A stretch of 64,000 nucleotides of DNA from Lineus longissimus. Lineage: Eukaryota; Nemertea; Pilidiophora; Heteronemertea; Lineidae. Location: the NCBI RefSeq assembly GCF_910592395.1, contig NC_088311.1, positions 13,706,501-13,770,500 on the forward strand. Reading direction: 5' to 3'. The notes beneath the pieces were generated by a model, which saw only the letters and a list, made by a program, of their open reading frames with translations, was not told where the DNA came from and did no database searches. Positions 53,091 through 64,000 of the stretch are shown one piece after another. Position numbers and translations under genes: made by a program. The number at the start of each line of letters is the position of its first letter. Positions within the stretch are counted from its first letter, which is position 1.

Positions 53091-54651
53091 GCCGGGTTGT
53101 ATTGGATCTTACTGCAGACTGTCAAGAAGGCCAAGTTGTCTACTAAGATAATTTTTTTACAAGTACTGAACTGCATATTGGGCTCGAGCGAGACTGAAAA
53201 ATTGGTGGATGTGGCACAGTCCGGTGTAACTGGAGAGGGAATCCTCCAGACCTTGCCAAGTTCAAGACAAGTACTGCTAAAGCAAGACTGCAAGAATTAT
53301 TTCCTATGTTCAGGTTTTATAAAGACAGGAGCCTTTTAGCCATTGGATGGTATGATAAAAGACCTGTCAGCTTGCTCTCCACAGTAGATGATGATGGTGT
53401 CACTGAGAAGCGTATTCGTTCAAGGGACCATGCTGGCGGATTTCGAACTGTCCATAAGTCAGATGCAATAGATCATTTCAACACATATATGGGAGGAGTT
53501 GACAAAGCTGATCAGAATAATACTTACTACTGCCATGATCACAGATCTATCAAGTGGTGGAAGGAGATATTTATACATTTACTTACTACAGCTCTCAGTA
53601 ATGCCTACTTCCTCTACTGTGCATCTGTACCAGCAGCTGACAGGATGACTAGCTAATCATTCTGTCTCAAAATTAGCCATGGACTTTTGATTGGATATCA
53701 GAGGGTAAAAGAAAAATCTGGTCATCCTGCTGGATTGGTTGACCCACCACAAAGGCTGGATGGGCTTCCACATTTTCTTGGCAAAGCAGAGGGACGACCA
53801 GACTGTGCAGTGTGCACCATCCGTAAGTTGAGGACACCAGGATCGTAGAGCCAGTACGTTCACCGTAAGCGAACAAACAGGGGGTGCAAGCCCTGTCAGC
53901 CAAGCATTCCTCTCTGTGACTGGCCATGCCATGATCTATATCATTCCAAAGCTGATTACAAGAGATACTGGCAGGAGAACTTCCAGCAGTAGAGGAGTTA
54001 GTAAAACTAATCACTCATTACTGTCAATTCTAATCTGTGACACTCTGTTTTTTATAGATAATTTGGGAAAAATGCCACCCCCTAGATAATATTTGAATGC
54101 TAGAGCAAGTAAAGCACTGTTTCTCATCTAAAATAGCAGAAGGATGGGTTTAGAATTGCCAGGAATGATGCTGTGTTGCAGTAATATCACTGCATCCATT
54201 GTTGTGGTATCATGGCATTTTTGCTTTTGGTAGGCCAATTTGGACTTGTATTCTAGGGGTCAAAAATTCCTCAAAACCCCCCAAAAGTGACATAAGATGC
54301 AGAGAAACTGCAGGAAATAAGATTACACATGTGTTCAATTGCATTTTCAGAGTTTATTTCCCCCAAAAAATAGCAAAAATAAATTTGTTACATAATTTGG
54401 GAAATTGTGCACGTTTTTGTTGAAAAAACAAGGATTTTATCCAAAAATACATCTGAGTTCACAAATTACAATTAGTCCATCTAAAAGAACAGGAAAAACC
54501 CTAAAACAATATCAATTATCCAAAGCTCTAGCTCCAACAGCCAATGAGCTATGAATTGTTAGAAAAGACACACAATTTATGAGGGTGACACCTAAAAAGA
54601 ATCCGGTAATGAGGTGTAATTAAATGTTAAAACAATTCGGTATCAAGAGGG
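53091..54651 (+). pseudogene. piggyBac-type transposase relic, 5' truncated
   Basis: Frame 1 (about 53205-53310) has TGEGILQTLPSS and KQDCKN, the region before the last catalytic Asp in piggyBac transposases. After a shift, 53306-53656 has WYDKRPVSLLSTVDDDG, HFNTYMGGVDKADQN and IKWWKEIFIHLLTTAL, the family's DDE_Tnp_1_7 signature. After further breaks the C-terminal cysteine-rich finger follows (53800-53960, CAVCTIRKL, CKPCQ, CDWPCHDLYH) with an in-frame TAG. The right end TATCAAGAGGG is followed by TTAA (54652-54655). The left half and left end are lost. A dead cut-and-paste transposase. Confidence 0.8.
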
Positions 54652-54725
54652 TTAACCAGGATAAATTCCTCACCACAAACTATCTGTGCGGTGAGCACAA
54701 TGACTCCTTGCCATTTCATTTTTGT
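54652..54725 (+). repeat. Helentron-like 3' terminus
   Basis: TTAACCAGGATAAATTCCTC continues to GCGGTGAGCACAATGACTCC and TTGCCATTTCATTTTTG, the end of the repeat interrupted at 53090. Confidence 0.55.
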
Positions 54726-55540
54726 AAAATAAGACATTTCACTACTATAATTGCTCATATATTCATGTTCACACGAACCCAATCATCAGTCAGTCAAAAT
54801 TTGAACAAAATTAGCCCAAACACAAAGCGTCCTCAGAATAACGTTTGCAACATTTCACTCGTTTTTGAGGTTTCTTTGTGAAAGTGGGGTTTATAAAACC
54901 ATTTTTTTACAAAGATAAATGAACTCTAGGTAAAATAGCATATATATTCTTGTTCAGGCAATCAAATTTTTCACTCTGACAGTGGTTTCAACTAAATTTA
55001 GGCAAGACTTCGACCAATATTGAAACACTATATTTTCTAAATTAATGCAAAGCGAGTGCTTACAAATCCTGTTTTTTTGTAAGATGAGACATTTCACTGC
55101 AAAAACTGCTGAACTATATTCATGTTGTCATAAACCAAATAATTAGTCTATCAAAGTTCTAACAAAATTGGCCAAAACATAAAGCATCCTAAGAACAAAA
55201 TAGCTTTGATAATCTTTGTAAAATTTCTGTTCATCAAAGTCACTATTTTCGAAAATCAACCGTGCTTCCAGCGTCCTAGCTACACTAAATAATGTTATTA
55301 AGCGTAGTATATATACTAGTATTAATCTCTACCTAAGATGAGACATTTCACTGCAAAAACTGCTCATATATTCATATAGTCACAGACCTAATAATCAGTT
55401 TGTCAAAGTTCCATCGAAATTAGCCCAAATATATAGCGTCCTAAGAACAAAATAACTTTTCCAATCTTTGTAAAATCTTTGTTCATCAAAGTCTCTATTT
55501 TGAAAAATCAACCATGCTTCTAGTTGAGTTGGAGTAGTGG
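54726..55540. repeat. Three diverged tandem units of about 250-350 bp
   Basis: AAGATGAGACATTTCACTGC with ATATATTCATGTT and GTCCTAAGAACAAAATA blocks recur from 54727, 55081 and 55338. Confidence 0.55.
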
Positions 55541-56160
55541 CGGGTGTGGTCTTCAAAGGGTTAAAGCTAACGTGATTATGATCAACTAAGCTAAGACAGT
55601 TTTTAGCATACCTTTTGGAAGCTTATTCGATACTGTGGCGTCTGTATCATGAGGCCATGAGGCCATGAGGCCAGTGGCTCCTTTAAGTTTTCGTATACAC
55701 CGGTTGGTGCTGCCATCTAGGTTGTAGAGCATCCCGGAAGAGAATAAAGCTGTGTGATTGTATTCCCGGATTATCGTTGTTATTTACATTCTGCAACGGA
55801 TTATGGTACCTTTGGGGGTCACCAAATGAACATTACATCTGGCCGACTCTGGCAGGACTGCTAAGAAGTTAGATTTGCGAGGATTGTTGCAGAAATTAGT
55901 GTGTAAAGATGATGACCTAGCTTTGCAGAATCTGTAGCCTACAGGCAATAGGCATAGCCCATACTGAGACTGTACATGTGTACGTGAAGTGTTGCAAGGT
56001 ATGTCGTGTATATTAGTGGCAGGACACTCATTTGTCGAACGGTTCGGACGTGAGTTCATACATGAAATCGGGGCGGGGAATAAACCCGACATTAACAGGA
56101 GCGTATTAGTAGGCCTATTACGGAAGACGCTACCCCTGGTCTGACTGAATTGTTCCCAGC
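55541..56160. other. Possible 5' LTR region of the second gypsy element
   Basis: An AATAAAG signal at about 55743 is followed by GTTATTTACATTCTGCAACG, resembling an LTR end and leader. No second copy was found, so LTR status is unproven. A small ATGAGGCC triplication lies near 55650. Confidence 0.3.
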
Positions 56161-56585
56161 CGCCAGGGTGTGTGTCAAACAGGAACCTATCAAGGAAAAA
56201 GTGCTCCAGTGGTAAACAATTATTATAATTGTTCATTTGGGAATACCAGTAACAACTCGACCATGTTGGCATCGCATGGGCGAAGGCATCTGAAGTTACC
56301 AGTGTTTGATGAGACCAAGTTGGACATGGAGGCATATATGGCAAATTTCAACGCTATTACCAGGAGATCACTCTGCCTATAGGAGTGATTGTCGGGTATG
56401 CATTTCCCGCAAAGATGAAGAAGGATGTTGAGCCTGAGGCCTCAACCTGTGCAGCCTCAATGGGAACCTCCTCCCAGATCCCAGATGACGAGTTGTTAAT
56501 CAAGTTCAAAGAGAAGATGCAATCACATCTTGAAAAACTGTACGAGGATTCATGTGCCGAAAATAACAAGCTGGCTTCCATCCTG

Positions 56586-57737
56586 ATTGAATTCAAAGGG
56601 TCTTTTCCACAGTCTCCGACTGACATTTGGGAGACAGACTTCATGTCTCATACCATCGATACGGGGGAGGCGAAGCCGTTCGGACTACCTTTGCTTCATT
56701 ACGGATACAAAAAGGAGGAACAAATTCGAGATGCCGTGAAGGACGGGCTGGCTAGGGATATCATGCGTCCTCAGATAGCGCATGGGCCAGTTCACCAGTA
56801 GTAGTCAGCAAGAAGGACGGGACTAGTTGCTTTTGTGTCGATTTTCATAAGCTGAACTCCTTGACTAAATCTGATTCATATCCATTGCCACGTTTTGATG
56901 ATTGACTCTCTACACGGAAGCAAATACTTCTGCTCAATTGATCTCCATGCTGGCTACTGGCAGGTTCCTGATAGATCACAGGAAGATAAGGAATGAACTG
57001 CGTTTTTTACGAATGACGGTTTATTCCACTTTAATGTTCTCCCTTTCGGTTTATGTACTGCGCCGGCGACATTCGAGAGACTTATGGAAACTGTCCTCAG
57101 GAATTTGCAATGGGAGAAGTGTTTACTTTATCTCAACGACGTGCTAGTTTTTGGAAGACCGATTGAATTCAAAGGGTCTTCTTTTCCACAGTCTCCGACT
57201 GACATTGTGGAGACAGACTTCATGTCTCATACCATCGATCCGGGTAGACGAAGCCATTCAGACTACCTTTGCGTCATTACGGATACAAAAAAAGGAACAA
57301 ATTCGTGATGCGGTGAAGGACGGGCTGACAAGGGATATCATGTCGTCCTCAGATAGCGCATGGGCCAGTGCACCAGTAGTAGTCAGCAAGAAGGACGGGA
57401 CTAGTTGCTTTTGTGTCGATTTTCATAAGCAGAACTCCCTGACTAAATCTGATGCATATCCATTGCCAGGTTTTGATGATTGTATAGACTCTCTACACGG
57501 AAGCCAATACTTCTGCTCAATTGATCTCCATGCTGGCTACTGGCAAGTTCCTCTTAGATCACAGAAAGATAAGGAACGAACTGCATTTTCGACGAATGGC
57601 AGTTTATTCCACTTTAATGTTCTCCCTTTCGGTTTATGTACTGCGCCGGCGACATTCGAGAGACTTATGGAAACTGTCCTCAGGAATTTGCAATGGGAGA
57701 AGTGTTTACTTTATCTCGACTACGTACTAGTTTTTGG
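56586..57737 (+). repeat. 576-bp tandem duplication in the gypsy RT
   Basis: ATTGAATTCAAAGGGTCTT starts copy 1 at 56586 and copy 2 at 57162. The copies share nearly all sequence up to CGTRCTAGTTTTTGG, with small indels. Confidence 0.85.
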
Positions 57738-59919
57738 TAGATTGTTTGAAGAGATGTTGGAGAACCTTCAAGCAGTATTAGAACAGCTTCAGCAGGCCAA
57801 TCTGAAGATCAAGCCAAGCAAATGTATGCTCTTCCAAAAAACAGTGGAATACTTGGGTCATCTGGAGTCCGAGAAGGGAATTAGACCATTGAAAACAAAG
57901 ATATCAGCACTTGAATCATGGCCGTCATTTGCTAAAGTACCTGTATCCAAATTTAGAACTGAGGTTAGGAGATTCCTCGAATTTGTTGGTTACTACAGAA
58001 GATTCATTAGACATATGAGTCAAATTGCATCAACACTCTATGCAGTGACGAAGGCGGACAGCAAGTTGGTTTGGACTGTATACCACGAGAGCTGCGCCTA
58101 CGAACGCACTCGTATAAGCTTATCCAGATGTGAAAGGAGGGAACTTTATCTTGGACTCCGATGCATCCAACACGGGTCTAGTAGCTGCTGTATTGAGTCA
58201 AATCCAAAATGGACGCGAGATGGGGATCGCATATTTTTCAAAGTTGCTGTCAGATGCTGAAGGGAAATAATGCATCAGGAAACGCAAATTCCTCGGAGTT
58301 GTGAAATCAGTAGAGCATTTCAAACCCTACCTGTATGGCCAGGACTTCCTCAACCGGACAGACACTGCCGCTGTAAGCCAAATGCTCACCCTTTCCGATG
58401 CCAACGAGCAAATTCAACGATGGCAGTTATTTATGTCTCAATTTAAGTTCGCCACTGTACAACGCCCAGGTCGACAACATGTAAACGCTGACAACATGAG
58501 CCGACTGACATGTGATCAGTGTGGGAGAGATGAAGTACAGGAGCCACATCGTCCACATGGGAAACCTAGGAAATACTGCCTAAAGGAGTCAGTAGATGTT
58601 CCCCAATGCAGCCACACTGAGGATACGGACGAAGCTGTTGAAGACACCATAGATGAACTTATGTTGGGTTGTGCTGAGGTAACAACACGAGCTCAATCTC
58701 GCAAGCAAGCCTAAGTTACTCCTACATCACCATATCCCCCTGTTGACCCATTTTAACCAGAGAAGTCCTCATTTGTTTCCGATTTAGCCAATCTTTAGAA
58801 AAGCAACCTAGACATTGCGCCAATACTCCCGTTGAAGTTAACAACATCTGAATACCCAAGTTACCGCTCTATTTCTTCAGAGAACCTCAGTGAAAAAGCC
58901 CTCCGGCAGCATTGGTGAAGGCTAACTGTAGAAAATGGCGTGTTGTACCGAAGATTGGAAGTTCCAAGTAAGCCATCAAGGATGCAGCTAGTATTGCCAC
59001 GGATACTGTGTGCAGACACAATCAAAAGGTTACATTCCGACCCATCTGCTGGACATCTGGGAACTTATAAAACACTAGAGCGAGTAAAGGCTAGATTCTA
59101 TTGGATTGGATGGCGACGTGATGTCATGAGATTTGTTAGCCATTGCGAAACTTGCGATATTTAAAGCGACCTCATAAGAAACAACATGTACCCTTGACAC
59201 AGCAACTATTCAGTGAGGCGTTTGAACGAGTATCGATTGATATAATTGGCCCACTCCGACAAACACCACAGGGTTATCGATACTGTCTAACCATGGAGGA
59301 TAACTTTACCAAGTGGGTGGAGGCAGCACCACTAAGGACAATGGAAACAGAAGAAATTTGCCAGGCCATTATCAAAGACCTGCTATCTGGTTTTGGGGCA
59401 TGTACATAATCCATAGCAACCGCAAAGCCCAGTTTGTATCTAAGCTGTATGGGCGACTTCTACAGAAACTTGCAATTGATCACTCTTTTACGACCCCTTA
59501 CAAACCAAAAAGTAATGGGTTGGTTGAAAACAAGATCCTGAAGAGTATGTTAAAGTCCTACGTGCATGACCACAAACAGAGGGTCGGAGACTTGGACACG
59601 ATGTTACCGTTATTCCTCATGGCTAGAGATCATCAGTTCATAGTAGTTCTGGCAAAACTCCTCACTTCATGATGACGTCCAGAGATATGAAGGTTCCCAT
59701 GGACCTATTGTACACCGTACCATCCGAGTCTTCAGCATCCGTTCCTGACCACGTAAGACCACTAGAGTCTAGATCCAATAAAGCCTACAGCATTGTTAGA
59801 AACCATCTCTGAAAGGCTCAGAGGATTCAAAAGTCACAGTATGCAGTTCGCAACCCAAAGTACTACAGCCTGCGTAATGGTGATTTTGTTTGGTATTTTA
59901 ACCCTAGGAAGACATTTAA

Positions 59920-60628
59920 CCCTTTCGCTGCGCCGCTCAAAATTATTTCAATATTGATTCCTTGCTGCCCCCAAAATACTGTAAAACCCAATTTTAACAT
60001 AGGTAACTTTGAGGCCAATATACAGCCTGAAGGAGAAGAGATAGAGCTTTGGACTATCGGAAAAGGTTGTTGGGGACAGCATTGACTTTCAAATTATGCA
60101 TTTGTCAATCACCTGAAATTATGTTAATTAACTAAATAACGCTAATTAGTATTAATCAACGAGGAGAAAAACACCATTTTTCATCTTGACCCAGGCTATC
60201 ACTATCATCCCCTCGGACCCTGAATCATGCACACTTTCAATCCCCATGCACGCTGTGTACATCGGCATTATGTTCAGAATCATAATCACTAATCAGACTC
60301 GTCTTCTAACGCCTCGAATTCACTATTTCATCAATTATTGATTCTGCAGTTCGTCGAACACGTGACTGAGGCATTTAAATTTGTTTACAAAACTTTGGAC
60401 TCAAAATATCGCCTAAACTTTGAATAAAAACACCGAAGTTTTCACCAAGAAATTGGAAGTTCTAGCGGTAAACAACATGGCAGGACACCTAGCGACAAGT
60501 TACTGTACTAATTTGCTATTGAAAACATCGTCTGATTCAGGTCTCTCCCAAGTCGCAGTTCTGCGTACATCCGCACAGATCGGAAATTTTCTTTGGTCGC
60601 AAAAATGCGTACATCCGCAGCGAAAGGG
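59920..60628. mobile_element. TTAA-type MITE in gypsy integrase tail (piggyBac-like)
   Basis: 709 bp, inverted ends CCCTTTCGCTGC, flanked by TTAA (59916-59919) and TTAG (60629-60632). It splits the C-terminal Pol frame. The end sequence resembles that of the element at 23333-24322 (CCCTTTCGCTACTGG). Confidence 0.7.
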
Positions 60629-60730
60629 TTAGGGGAGATACATAGACCTTGGACAGGACCTTTCTTGGTCAAGGACTTCCGCGATGATTTCACTGTGACT
60701 ATGCAACACCAATCCGGAGGATAACGACGG

Positions 60731-61690
60731 ACACATGCAGATAAGCTTCGCCATTGCTAAGGGCATGGCTACCGAGAAATGGATGCGCTAAGGGTGCATT
60801 TTACGTTGCTGTGCCTTGGGGGCTTGCGTGTTGGCACTCCGGACACATCCCAGGGTGTGTGTGACCAATTCGTCCATCTGACTGTTTGACGGTGTGACTC
60901 AGGCAATTCCAGTAGGCCTATGAAACATTATTATTGTTCCAAGTAATCCTCATTTTAATAAGCATGTTTGTTTCTGCACATTGTGTATGTTCCAAGTGCG
61001 CCACAGTATCATAGTTTTTGTGTGCTTACGTGTGTGGGTTTTTCTAGTTTTTTTACAACTTTTTAGTGTGACTGTGTGGTTTTTTCATCTGCTTGTGTGA
61101 ATGGACTTTGCATGAAAGAGAAGAATGAGAAGTTGTGTCAAAAAGAGACCGGACTGTTCCGCTTGTCATCAAAGTTGGACCCTCTGTATATTTCATATGC
61201 TCTCATCTTTCTGGGTGTTGTGTTTTTGCGTGACATATTACTGAACGTTAAGAGCTAAATGAGTTAGTTGTCCTACACACCTTTGTATTGATAATTGGTC
61301 TTTTCCATGCAGAACAACGGCTTTATAATATTGTTCCTCTTGTCTGTCTTAAATAATGCGGGTTTGCATCTAAGACAGGACATAGGTTATGCTAGGTTTA
61401 TCAGGCACGTAAATTACCTTATTTCACTATAGCAATAGCGGGTGAGAATTTGGTTTGAATTACATGGATTACTAGGTACCAGCTTGTTTTACGTATAATT
61501 GCGGTTTTAGGTGCACAATTTGAAAGGTTAATTCCCGTCATTAGTTATTTTTGAGTTAACGAAATGTGGATAGTGATTCTTACTGCTAATGATTTGATTG
61601 CAACCAGACTTCATGTGATCATGCATCTATGTACTCTCATGTATCTATGTTCTCTCAAAATGCTAATATGGTGGTAATTTATCAGAATGT
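60731..61690. other. Unassigned intronic sequence
   Basis: No 3' LTR for the gypsy relic was recognised here, and no gene. Confidence 0.35.
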
Positions 61691-61694
61691 ATAC

Positions 61695-61800
61695 TTTTTA
61701 GCTCACCTCTGGGACTCTTACGATACCGTGGCGTTTGTAGTCTGTCGTCATCTGTTAGCAGAGCACGTTTCGTTACTGCTAGGGCTAGATGGCTGAAACA
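61695..61800 (+). repeat. Helentron-like 5' fragment
   Basis: TTTTTAGCTCACCTCTGGGA, then ACGATACCGTGGCGT and GTTAGCAGAGCACGTTTCG, matching the start of the copy at 5538. It is cut after about 100 bp by the BEL element. Confidence 0.6.
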
Positions 61801-61803
61801 TGG

Positions 61804-62166
61804 TGTGATGGTAGCTGTCGCAAGCTACTACGCACAACCACGCCGAAGACGGAATTCGATGAAAGGGACAAACAACGAACTCAAACACGATTGAAAAATT
61901 TTAGATTTCTTGATGAAAATCGATGCTAATACAATCAGTAAACGTTTATATTGACAATAAACGAATCGTAGAGGCAATACAATATTATTTTTTCGTGTCC
62001 CACCACAGCTTTTTCAATCACGTCAACAAATAAACGGTAAACTAATGATCCAAACGGGACCACGCTGTCGTGAACGAAAATCCATGGAATGCTAAGTCGT
62101 CAAAAACGAAATGGACCCACGCTGTTGCAAACAAAAGTCTATGGAACGCTGAACCGGTCATCATCA
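61804..62166 (+). other. BEL/Pao 5' LTR and leader (tentative)
   Basis: TGTGATGG at 61804 and CCCACCACA at about 62006 would make an LTR of about 205 bp with inverted ends and an AATAAAC signal inside. The other LTR would lie outside the window. At 62070-62155 the leader contains two diverged copies of CCACGCTGTNGNGAAC with TCYATGGAAYGCT. Confidence 0.35.
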
Positions 62167-63370
62167 TGACAGACGAACCAAAAATGCCAAAAGACGCCAA
62201 AAAGGCGAGAGCTATCACAAACCAGACTAAGGAAGCTGACTCTCTTTTAGGGAAACCAGAAGGACTCCCAGAGACTGAATTTCGAGAATTAGCCACCCGA
62301 CTAAGGCTAAATTATGACAATCTGAGTGAAATAAATGACTTTGTGATCAACCTATCCAAAGACGCTTTGAATCCGGCCAACTATGCGGATGCTAAAGATC
62401 TTGAGGATGCTGAAAACGAGATCGAAACTGAAGAAGCCGAGTACTTTGCCCGCGTCAGTGGCAATGTTCTGCTGAAAATCTATGATCTGCAGAGGAAAGC
62501 TGAGGAGATTCTTGCTGCTAAACCGAAACCTGATGCTACAATCACGAAAACCTCCGATCCTACTCCCGCTAAGACCACGCTTATGTCTCGAATGGCTAAG
62601 TTGAAATTTCCAACCTTTAGTGGTGACTTACGAGACTATAGACACTTCACTGAACAATTCCGATATTTCACCAAGGCCCAAAAGAACATTTTTATCAGTT
62701 GTGCGAGTCTATGGAGCGGCCCAGAGAAAAGGGAAAGATCAAAAACTGTACATCGATAGGCCAAGCCTGGTCTATCTTAGATCGTGAATATGGTGACACT
62801 GACCGCTTAGTAGACACTCTGGTCGCTGATCTAGAGAAAATTGAGCCTGATCATAACCGGGGAAACGTCAACATTGGTCACATGAGCAAATTCGTTGAAA
62901 ATTTTCATAACTTTTCAACTCATTTCGAATTGTTAGGAATGAGCGCCGACTTGAATGGATGAGTCATGTTCACACAACTGCGCAGAAAACTACACGAGGA
63001 TCATCACGTTCGTTTCTTGAATGCCGTGCGTGATGGGAAAGCCAAGGATTCGTTGACTGGCCTCCAGGAATGGCTTCATGAACAATTGATGGTTCTCAGG
63101 AAGGCCAGACCCCCACCTGACATTCAGTCAAAGTCGTTCAAGGGTCAAGCTGACTCAACCTCTTCGAAACCGCCCCACAAACCGCAGCATTCACACATCA
63201 GTAAATCCACGAATCACACCTCCATGTCGTCAACCCAGAATAGCGGAAGCCAAGGTCAAGGACAAAAGAGAAGGTGCCTGTTACACCCGCAAAACTCAAA
63301 CCATTTCATAAAGGGTTGAAATAAGTTCCGCTCGCTCACTCAAAATGAAAAGTTTGATGTTATGAACGCC
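62167..63370 (+). pseudogene. gag: BEL/Pao Gag with DUF1759 domain
   Basis: The likely start is ATG at 62167 (MTDEPKMPKDAKK), after a stretch of leader repeats. An acidic helical N-terminus leads to the DUF1759 signature KLKFPTFSGDLRDYRHFTEQF (62600-62660). A frameshift occurs at about 62700, after which AWSILDREYGDTDRLVDTL continues the domain. An in-frame TGA at 62960-62962 follows, then FLNAVRDGKAKDSLTG, a Ser/Gln-rich spacer and the first finger RCLLHPQNSNH (63273-63305). The zinc-knuckle region is interrupted by the LINE fragment at 63378. Confidence 0.82.
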
Positions 63371-63377
63371 AATGGCA

Positions 63378-63750
63378 TTTGTAATGTAATGTAATGTAAT
63401 GTAAAATTTATATAGAGCGCCTTACCACCGTGAAAAAACGTGTTCAAGGCGCTACTCCTCAAAAAGCTCCACGGAATAGCCATGCCTTCAGCTGACGCTT
63501 GAAGGAGAAAATATTGGTACTTTGGATTGATTTGATTTCAGGGGGGAGCTGGTTCCATAGGAAGGGGGCACATGCAGAAAAGGCTCTGTCGCAGCCACAC
63601 ATGTGGACACGATGACTGCACTGCTGGTAAAGTACCTTTCGATCATGAAAAATGTCAAAACTAAAGGCCCTGCGCAGTGCCTGCATGTGGTATCGATACC
63701 CACTTCTCCTCTATCTGCCCACGAGTTTATGGTAATGAAGGTTATCGCCA
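63378..63750 (-). mobile_element. 5'-truncated LINE (CR1/L2-like) fragment
   Basis: The minus strand encodes RAFSACAPFLWNQLPPEIK and FKRQLKAWLF, the conserved C-terminal end of CR1/L2-type reverse transcriptases, then a short 3' UTR and a tail of CATTA repeats (63378-63400 as TGTAA units on the +). Only the last 100 or so codons are present, as usual for 5'-truncated LINE insertions. It lies within BEL gag. Confidence 0.75.
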
Positions 63751-64000
63751 TTTCGAGATGAAATCATCACTGAACCCAACAGCAGCGAGCTTCAATGTTC
63801 AACAAAACTCTAACATTCTTGCTACTAGTGAATCGTCATCAACTAAAAGCGCAGCCTCATGCATTCTGCCTACCGTTATGGCTTACGTTAAAACCGGGAC
63901 AAAGAAATATCCAGTCCGAGTTCTGCTTGACTCGGTAAGTCAAGTCTCTCTCGTAAGGGAAGGCATACTCCCAGCAACGGACAGTGATGCCACTCAAGAC
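63751..64000 (+). pseudogene. pol: BEL/Pao aspartic protease start, cut by window end
   Basis: The frame NPTAASFNVQQNSN leads to VMAYVKTGTKKYPVRVLL and DSVSQVSLVREGILP, the N-terminal half of the DUF1758-type protease. The catalytic triplet is DSV where DSG is usual, so it is probably dead. It continues past the window. Confidence 0.75.

Larger units (their letters stand above)
56200..60730 (+). pseudogene. pol: Decayed Ty3/gypsy Gag-Pol with duplicated RT segment
   Basis: A gag trace (LPVFDETKLDMEAYMANF, about 56290) runs straight into a pre-RT segment (56385-56800, MSHTIDTGEAKP), so zinc knuckle and protease are lost. The segment from 56586 is duplicated in tandem at 57162 (period 576). 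Copy 1 ends with YLND, copy 2 with YLDY in place of YLDD. After copy 2 the RT continues (57740-58080, SKCMLFQKTVEYLGHL, VGYYRRFIRH); RNase H is shifted (58120-58500, RQHVNADNMSRL); integrase has HSDPSAGHLGTYKTLERV and CETCD (59030-59155), SIDIIGPL (59235), IHSNRKAQF (59412) and NGLVEN (59516) in separate frames. A C-terminal YSLRNGDFVWYFNPRK (59863-59910) is interrupted by a MITE and resumes at 60630 (PWTGPFLVKDF). Confidence 0.85.

Noticed and set aside
55541-61690. Paired LTRs for the second gypsy element
   Set aside because: A possible LTR end is seen at the left, but no second copy on the right, so no LTR pair is called.
51127-64000. Final ELP3 exon (VGTRNYY and onward)
   Set aside because: I looked for it after 51126 and saw no matching coding sequence; it probably lies beyond the window.
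1-64000. tRNA or rRNA genes
   Set aside because: None recognised by eye; a dedicated search was not possible, so short tRNA genes cannot be fully excluded.

Overview
The window reads as intron-rich nuclear DNA of a marine-type invertebrate. It is eukaryotic: GT-AG introns, long AT-rich non-coding stretches, nested retrotransposons and DNA transposons. The mix (BEL/Pao and Ty3/gypsy elements, TTAA-flanked DNA transposons, Helentron-like repeats with GTCY or GTC microsatellites and tandem cores) suits a lophotrochozoan, lower deuterostome or similar animal. I cannot name the species.

The one clear host gene is ELP3, catalytic subunit of Elongator, on the + strand. Three internal coding exons are visible (1313-1469, 25137-25364, 51045-51126). 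They encode the end of the radical-SAM half and most of the GNAT acetyltransferase domain. The introns are 23.7 kb, 25.7 kb and at least 12.9 kb, and nearly everything else in the window is mobile DNA inside them. The last ELP3 exon was not found and should lie beyond the right edge.

Intron A (1470-25136): a TTAA-flanked MITE (1825-2276), tandem repeats and Helentron-like copies (to about 7480), then a minus-strand Ty3/gypsy element (8825-23092) with two 753-bp LTRs, a tRNA-Leu-type primer site and a polypurine tract. Its gag is split by two later insertions. One is a Helentron (14282-17654), itself carrying a TIR element that carries a MITE. The other is a 2,686-bp TTAA transposon (17943-20628) with two convergent spliced genes: a P2X7-type ballast-domain protein and a THAP zinc-finger protein. 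A piggyBac-like remnant (23333-24322) follows.

Intron B (25365-51044): Helentron copies and minisatellites, a 577-bp tandem duplication split by a TA-flanked element (28468-29520), a decayed BEL/Pao element (about 31.6-35.7 kb), an element with inverted arrays of a 15-bp repeat (38699-39483), a solo LTR with perfect target duplication (40913-41808), a 301-bp tandem array (42.8-43.8 kb) and a young BEL/Pao element (45056-50898) with two in-frame stops. Intron C (51127 to the end): Helentron copies, a piggyBac transposase relic (53.2-54.65 kb), a second decayed gypsy element (56.2-60.7 kb) with a tandemly duplicated RT segment and a MITE, and a BEL/Pao gag-protease start (61.8-64.0 kb) interrupted by a LINE fragment.

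Most promising: (1) the TTAA transposon pairing a P2X7 ballast domain with a THAP protein; (2) Helentron-like families whose 5' hairpin arm and 3' internal motif change together between subfamilies, with one insertion shown to have gone cleanly between two T residues of a reading frame; (3) a CTCF-like core motif repeated throughout those families.
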